Both the position numbers and the translations under genes were made by a program. This document shows positions 59,107-64,000 of a stretch of DNA of 64,000 bases, piece by piece. The notes beneath the pieces are model-generated. The model had not been told where the DNA came from, ran no database searches, and saw only the letters and a list, made by a program, of their open reading frames with translations. Source of the DNA: JAKZVK01 sp965261065. GTDB lineage: Bacteria > Acidobacteriota > Terriglobia > Bryobacterales > UBA6623. The stretch is from contig OZ253444.1 in assembly GCA_965261065.1 (NCBI GenBank), positions 4,154,001 through 4,218,000 of the forward strand, given 5' to 3'. Position 1 is the first letter of the stretch; each line of letters begins with the position of its first letter.

Positions 59107-60414
59107 CTGGATGAACGACTCGGACTCGGGAAGCTGATCGACGAGCATCTCAGCGACTCGCGACAAGGCTTGAACAAGAAGTTCGCGCTGGCCGATCTGC
59201 TGCGGCAGTCGGTCTACAGCCGACTCGCTGGCTACGAGGACCTCAATGACGCCGTTCGAGTATCCGCCGATCCGACCTTTCGCTTGATCGGCTCGAAGAG
59301 GAACTGGGATCGCGGAGCAGCCTTGACCTCGACGCTGCATGGCTTCGAGACGGAGATGCTGGCGAGCGAAGAGAACTTGCTGGGGCTGATGGCAGTGAAC
59401 CGGGAGCTGGTCGCGCAAGCCGAAGCTCCCGACGGTTCAGACCGCGTGGTGCTCGACATGGACTCCACGGAGAGCCCCGTCCACGGCCAACAGGAAGGCA
59501 GTGCCTACAACGGCCATTTTGAGTCCCTCTGCTATCACCCGCTGTTGCTGTTCAACCAGCACGGCGACTGCCTAGGCGCGAAGCTGCGTCCCGGCAACGT
59601 GCACAGCGCCGAGGACTGGGACGAGCTGCTACTGCCGGAGATCGAACGACAACAGGCGGAGGGCAAACAGGTGACGTTCCGCACCGACGCCGCCTTCGCC
59701 AAGCCCGAGATCTACGAGGCGATGGAGGAGCGCGGCGTGGACTACGTGATTCGCATCCCGGCGAACAAGAGCCTGGAGCTGGAGATCGAGGACATCCTGT
59801 TTCGGCCACCGGGCAGGCCGAACGCCAAGCCCCTAGTGCGCTACAAGAGTTTTCGCTATCAGGCCGAGAGCTGGTCGAAGGCAAGGCGAGTTGTCGCCAA
59901 GGTCGAGCATCACCAGGGCGAACTATTCCCGCGCGTCGGATTTGTCGTGACGAGCATGAGCTTGCCGAGCCGCTCGGTCGTGCGGTTCTACAACAAGCGC
60001 GGCACGGCGGAGCAGTGGATCAAAGAAGGCAAACAGGCCACGCACTGGACCCGCTTGTCGTGTCACCGCTTCCGAGCCAACGAGGTACGGCTGCAACTCA
60101 GCGTGCTGGCCTACAACCTGGGCAACCTGTGGCGGCGGCTAGGGCTGCCGCAGCGAATCAAAAGCTGGTCGCTAACGAGTTTGCAACACAGGTTGATGAA
60201 GACCGGCGGTCGGCTGGTCAAGCATGCTCGCTACTACTGGTTGCTGCTGGCGGAGGGGCATCTGAACCGGCGGCTGTTCGGTGACATGCTGCATAGGATC
60301 TGGGCGCTGCCTGTGCCGGGTGGGTAGCGTTGCCCGGGCGAGGATCAACAGTTTTTGGCTCCAAAAAGGTTTCGCAAGGAGCAGTGTCGGCCGGAGCGCC
60401 GTTCAGTCCGCTCA

Positions 60415-61950
60415 CAGACGTTGATTGAGCGGACTGAACGGCGCTCCGGCCGACACTGCTCCTTGCGAAACCTTTTGGAGCCAAAAGCTGTTGATCCTCG
60501 CCCGGGCAACGCTACCCACTCGGCAGCGGCAGCGCCCAGATCTTGTGCAGCATGTCGCCGAACAGCCGCCGGTTCAGATGTGCCTCCGCCAATAAGAGCC
60601 AGTAATACCGCGCGTGCTTGACCAGCCGACCGCCGGTCTTCATCAACCTGTGTTGCAAGCTCGTCAGCGACCAACTCTTGATTCGCTGCGGAAGCCCCAG
60701 CCGCCGCCAAAGATTGCCCAGGTTGTAGGCCAGCACGCTCAGTTGCAACCGCACTTCGTTGGCCCGAAATCGATGGCACGACAATCGCGTCCAGTGCGTC
60801 GCCTGCTTGCCTTCCTTGATCCACTGTTCCGCCGTGCCGCGCTTGTTGTAGAAGCGCACCACCGAGCGGCTCGGCAAGCTCATGCTCGTCACGATGAATC
60901 CGACGCGCGGGAACAGCTCGCCCTGGTGATGCTCGACCTTAGCGACGATCCGCCTCGCCTGCGACCAACTCTCCGCCTGATAGCGAAAACTCTTGTAGCG
61001 CACCAAGGGCTTGCGGGAAGGCCTTCCCGGCGGGCGAAACAGGATGTCTTCGATCTCCAGCTCCAAGCTCTTGTTGGCCGGAATGCGAATGGCGTACTGT
61101 ACTCCGCGTTCCTCCGAAGCCTCATAAACTTCCGGCTTCGCAAAGGCCGCATCGCCCCGGAAGGCGACCTGCTTGCCCGCAGCCTGTTGGCGCTCGATCT
61201 CCGGCAACAAGAGCTCATCCCAGTCCTCGGCGCTGTGCACGTTGCCTGGACGCAGCTTGGCAGCGAGGCAATCACCATGACCGTTGAACAAAAGCAACGG
61301 GTGGTAGCAGACCGACTCGAAGTGTCCGTTGTAGGCACTGCCTTCCTGTTGGCCATGGACCGGACTCTCGGTGGAGTCCAGGTCCAGAACGACCCGCTCG
61401 GCGTCGTCGAACGCTTCCGCTTGCCCGACCAGCTCTCGGTTCAGCGCCATCAGCCCCAGCAGGTTCTCTTCGCTCGCCAGCATCTCCGTCTCGAAGCCGT
61501 GCAGCGTCGAGGTCAAGGCCGCACCGCGATCCCAGATCTTCTGCGAACCGATCAGCCGAAACGTCGGATCGATCGAAACCCGCTCGGCGTCGTTGAGGTC
61601 CTCGTAGCCGGCGAGTCGGCTGTAAACCGACTGCCGCAACAGATCAGCGAGCGTGAACTGCTTGTTTGTGCCTTGCCGGGAGTCGCTGAGATGCTCGTCA
61701 ATCAGTTCTCCGAGACCGAGCCGTTCGTCCAGTTCGCGAACCAAAATCAGGCCACCGTCGGAAGTGACGTGCGATCCCTGGAAATCGACTTTGAGAAGTC
61801 CATTGAAACTTAGCTGGAATGGCTTGGTTTGTTTTTCACCCATTGGGTGTTGGCCTCCATGGCGTCCTCATCGGGCGCTAGCCCCTATGAATAAAGACGC
61901 TCAAGGCCGCTGGAAGGTCGGGATGTCAAACATCAAATTGAAAATGCGGG
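60415..61950 (-). mobile_element. IS1380 sub-type b element, inverted, right end merged
   Basis: The left end CCCGCATTTTCAATTTG lies at 61950 (minus strand), and the element runs down to the 3' hairpin. There it is joined tail-to-tail with the sub-type a copy at CCGCTCA-CAGACGTTGAT-TGAGCGG (60408-60432). The last 110 bp or so of a complete element are absent. No target duplication is visible at 61951. Confidence 0.85.
60512..61843 (-). CDS. IS1380 family transposase, sub-type b, copy 2
   Basis: 443 aa, intact and almost identical to the copy at 57549 (for example ERVVLDLD for ERIVLDLD, KPEVYE for KPKVYE, and AEAHLN for AEGHLN). It retains all catalytic blocks. Confidence 0.93.
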   Translation of the reverse strand: MGEKQTKPFQLSFNGLLKVDFQGSHVTSDGGLILVRELDERLGLGELIDEHLSDSRQGTNKQFTLADLLRQSVYSRLAGYEDLNDAERVSIDPTFRLIGSQKIWDRGAALTSTLHGFETEMLASEENLLGLMALNRELVGQAEAFDDAERVVLDLDSTESPVHGQQEGSAYNGHFESVCYHPLLLFNGHGDCLAAKLRPGNVHSAEDWDELLLPEIERQQAAGKQVAFRGDAAFAKPEVYEASEERGVQYAIRIPANKSLELEIEDILFRPPGRPSRKPLVRYKSFRYQAESWSQARRIVAKVEHHQGELFPRVGFIVTSMSLPSRSVVRFYNKRGTAEQWIKEGKQATHWTRLSCHRFRANEVRLQLSVLAYNLGNLWRRLGLPQRIKSWSLTSLQHRLMKTGGRLVKHARYYWLLLAEAHLNRRLFGDMLHKIWALPLPSG

Positions 61951-62315
61951 CTTAAACCCGCCCGCGGCGCCGTTTCCGGACTTCCACAACGTCTACATCC
62001 ACCCAACCGACTTCAGCCACTATCAACGGACCGGGCAGTTCCGCGACGGGACCGTGATCATCAAGGAACTGGTCAGCGTCGGCTCGAAGCAGGCCGTCAG
62101 CGGCAACGGTTACTTCATGGGCGAGTTCACCGGCCTGGAAGCCACAATCAAAGACGCCAAGCGTTTCGCGAAAGAGCCCGGAAACTGGGCGTATTTTAGC
62201 TTCGGCCACGAGTATCCTCTAGCGGATGTGGCTGACGCCTTTCCGGCCGCGTCGTGCAACGCCTGCCACCAGGCCGCGGCGGCGGAGGACTTCGTGTTTA
62301 CGCAGTACTACCCGA
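61951..62315 (+). pseudogene. Cytochrome P460-like protein, 5' fragment
   Basis: Begins at the IS1380 edge without a start codon (PFPDFHNVYIHPTDFSHYQR) and shows a P460 fold with VSGNGYFMGEFTGLEATIKD, FSFGHEY and the c-type haem motif CNACH. It is cut by IS1595 at TQYYP. P460 cytochromes oxidise hydroxylamine or detoxify nitrogen oxides in the periplasm. The N-terminus and signal peptide are lost. Confidence 0.8.
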
Positions 62316-63346
62316 GCTGGGTATCCACTTGACTCAGGCGACCCCAAGATGTAGTGTAGGGCCTGGTGGAGGATTACCCGCGCGACCAACTCGAATTCGA
62401 GTCTCACTTTGCGAGCGAGGAGGCTTGCCGCGACTATCTGTTCGCCTTGCGCTGGCCAGAGGGTTTCCGCTGTCCAAGGTGTGGGCATGAGCGCGCTTGG
62501 CCGGTGCGCAAAGGGTGGTTCGAATGCGCTCGCTGCGGGCGGCAAACCTCCGTCACCGCCGGCACGATCTTTCAAGACACACGCAAGCCGCTGCGGCTGT
62601 GGTTCCGGGCGATGTGGACCATCACCACGCAGAAGAATGGGGCCAGCGCCCTGGGTCTACAGCGCGTTCTGGGACTGGGCAGTTACCAAACCGCCTGGCC
62701 TTGGATGCACAAGCTGAGGCGAGCGATGGTGCGCCCGGGGCGGGAGCGATTGACGGGCCTCGTCGAGGTCGATGAGACCTACTGGGGCGCTGAAGAAGAA
62801 GTGGTAATCGGCCGGCAGACCGAGCGTAAAGCGTTGATTGCAGTCGCCGCGGAAGAGAGAGGCACCGGGCTGGGGCGCATCCGCATGCAGCGCGTTCAGA
62901 ACGCCTCGGCGGCCAGTTTGATGCCCTTCGTCGAGGAGTCGGTCGAGCCGGGCAGCGTGGTTGTTACCGACAACTGGTCGGGCTACGATCCGCTCAAGAA
63001 GAAGGACTACCAGCGTCGTATCATCTCGATTAACAACCGCCGCGAGCAGGCCTCGCAGCTACTGCCGAGGGTGCACTTGGCGATCTCGCTACTCAAGCGC
63101 TGGATGCTGGGCACGCATCAGGGGGCGGTCAGCCACGAGCATCTGGACTACTATCTCGACGAGTTCGTGTTCCGCTTCAATCGGCGCAGATCACGCAGTC
63201 GGGGCAAGCTCTTCTACCGCCTTGTGCAGCAGGCCATGGCGGTGGAGCCGACGCCGTACCGCTCGATCGGCGCCGATTGGGACGCTAAGACGCTGTGAGC
63301 CCAACTACAAGATGTTGGGGTCACCTGAGTCAAGTGGATACCCGGC
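62316..63346 (+). mobile_element. IS1595 family insertion sequence, copy D
   Basis: 1031 bp, ends GCTGGGTATCC and GCCGGGTATCC. The 8-bp target duplication CTACCCGA is at 62308-62315 and 63347-63354. It is inserted in the cytochrome P460 gene. Confidence 0.95.
62366..63298 (+). CDS. IS1595 transposase, copy D
   Basis: An intact 310-aa frame from a GTG. It differs from copies A and B by single residues (KGW for KVW in the zinc-ribbon region, EEVVIGR for EEGVIGR, SIGADWD for SIVADWD). The KGW change sits between the zinc-ribbon cysteines and could affect activity. Confidence 0.93.
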   Translation: MEDYPRDQLEFESHFASEEACRDYLFALRWPEGFRCPRCGHERAWPVRKGWFECARCGRQTSVTAGTIFQDTRKPLRLWFRAMWTITTQKNGASALGLQRVLGLGSYQTAWPWMHKLRRAMVRPGRERLTGLVEVDETYWGAEEEVVIGRQTERKALIAVAAEERGTGLGRIRMQRVQNASAASLMPFVEESVEPGSVVVTDNWSGYDPLKKKDYQRRIISINNRREQASQLLPRVHLAISLLKRWMLGTHQGAVSHEHLDYYLDEFVFRFNRRRSRSRGKLFYRLVQQAMAVEPTPYRSIGADWDAKTL

Positions 63347-63914
63347 CTACCCGATACTGCGTGCGGCGCGCGGCAAGAGCGGCAAGACGATGGCGAAGGA
63401 GTCGAAGCCGTTCAAGGAGATGGCAAGCGCGATGGCCGCCGGCGCGGCCGCGGCTTGGGAACCGACGGCAGATACGCCGACTGTCGCAAGCGCGGTGCCG
63501 ACGGAAACCGCGGCCCTGTTCAAGTTCCTAACGGAAGGCGGCTACAAGAACTTCGCGGCCAAGGAATCGGGGGCTCACGCCTAGCGCGGTCCGCATGCGA
63601 AGTTTGGCTGGCCGGTACGCGTGTTTCTCGATTCCAAGATGGAAGCCTCACTGAAGGCCGGCAACGCTTCGCACCCCGTCGGAGCGTCGATCGTGAAGGA
63701 GATGTATGAGGAGAACGGCGATCGGCTGATGGGCTGGGCGGTTATGGTCAAGACCGGCGCCGACAGCGCCGGCGGCAAGGGCTGGTTCTGGTACGAGACG
63801 ACCAATACCCGCGACGCCGCTAAGATCGTCGCCGGCGGCAACGGCGTGCCTGGGTGCTTCGGCTGCCACTCGGCGGGTTCGGATTTCGTGCTGACCGGCT
63901 TCCCTTTGCAGTAG
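63347..63914 (+). pseudogene. Cytochrome P460-like protein, 3' fragment with in-frame stop
   Basis: Continues the P460 frame exactly across the IS (TQYYP joined to ILRAARGKSG). An Ala/Thr-rich linker follows, then GGYKNFAAKESGAHA and a TAG at 63582-63584. The same frame then resumes as RGPHAKFGWPVRVFLDSKME and forms a second P460-type domain with haem motif CFGCH, ending at 63914. So the gene encoded a two-haem, two-domain protein. It now carries an IS, a nonsense codon and a missing 5' end. The second half could be expressed alone from a GTG at 63621, but I see no good ribosome binding site. Confidence 0.78.
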
Positions 63915-63929
63915 TCTGACCCACTCGAG

Positions 63930-63961
63930 GCTCCGGATGCTGCCCCGGGGCCTCGCCTTTT
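63930..63961 (+). terminator. Possible terminator after the P460 gene
   Basis: GAGGCTCCGG...CCCCGGGGCCTC is followed by GCCTTTTCC. The stem is imperfect and the T run short. Confidence 0.4.
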
Positions 63962-64000
63962 CCCCGCCCACCGGCGCCGCCCTTCGCAGGTGGCGCACCT

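Larger units (their letters stand above)
57326..60327 (+). pseudogene. IS1380 sub-type a transposase, split by a nested IS1380
   Basis: Bases 57326-57441 encode MGEKENKPFQLTFNGFLKVD to VRELD; bases 59112-60327 encode the remaining sequence from ERLGLGKLIDEHL to PVPGG. Joining them with the 5-bp duplication counted once gives an intact 443-aa frame, so insertion of the nested copy is the only lesion. It lacks the TGA seen in the copy at 27249. Confidence 0.88.
57219..60414 (+). mobile_element. IS1380 sub-type a element, interrupted and lacking its right end
   Basis: The left end CCCGCATTTTCAATTTG at 57219 and the first 223 bp are followed by a complete sub-type b element (57442-59106). Then the sub-type a sequence resumes at 59107 and continues to the CCGCTCA half of its 3' hairpin (60408-60414). 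There it meets a second IS1380 in inverted orientation, so the true right end is missing and no outer target duplication can be read. Confidence 0.85.

Overview
The window is about 62-64% G+C by eye and carries one complete rRNA operon (16S, tRNA-Ala, tRNA-Ile, 23S, 5S). The host is a Gram-negative heterotroph. A FecR/DUF6600-type protein, Tat-exported enzymes, a CE15 glucuronoyl esterase and the general look of the 16S gene suggest Acidobacteriota or a close relative. That placement is an impression and needs a 16S database comparison.

Layout. 0.1-12.5 kb holds chromosomal genes: msrB, a Tat-exported SelA-fold enzyme, panB-panC, fabV, a metallo-beta-lactamase-fold hydrolase next to an SDR, and a CE15 esterase. 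Two insertion sequences cut in. 12.6-20 kb holds a second copy of the ISNCY/IS1202-like element, then the rrn operon and its terminator. 20-25.5 kb holds putrescine genes (aguB, aguA), DUF427, infA, a two-domain VOC protein and an alpha/beta hydrolase. 25.7-33.5 kb holds one very large gene, a TIR-STAND-TPR protein running in frame into an inositol-monophosphatase domain, now shredded by IS1380, IS4 and IS1595 insertions. 33.8-41 kb holds a membrane-anchored epimerase, an IS110 element, four tandem 142-bp repeats each encoding the same 19-residue peptide behind a good ribosome binding site, and a giant FecR protein. 41.5-46.1 kb holds a decayed defence cluster: a HEPN protein broken by IS1595 and a defence-type reverse transcriptase broken by a stop codon and a frameshift. 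46.3-57.1 kb holds core metabolism (gdhA, acetamidase/formamidase, dnaB, MHYT histidine kinase, a flavin reductase fused to a polyferredoxin, YHS protein, truncated globin). 57.2-63.9 kb holds nested and inverted IS1380 copies and a two-domain cytochrome P460 gene broken by another IS1595.

The dominant theme is recent transposition. Two 1598-bp ISNCY copies, four 1031-bp IS1595 copies, two sub-types of IS1380 (five traces), one IS4 and one IS110 are present. For nearly all of them I could read exact ends and target duplications (15-17, 8, 5 and 9 bp). Removing the elements in silico restores reading frames across every disrupted gene, so the insertions are recent. Targets are mainly defence-like and accessory genes; housekeeping genes are intact. 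The two observations most worth following are the reconstructed TIR-STAND-TPR-IMPase protein of about 1,239 residues and the tandem peptide-encoding repeats at 36.8-37.4 kb. No CRISPR array, prophage or replication origin was recognised.
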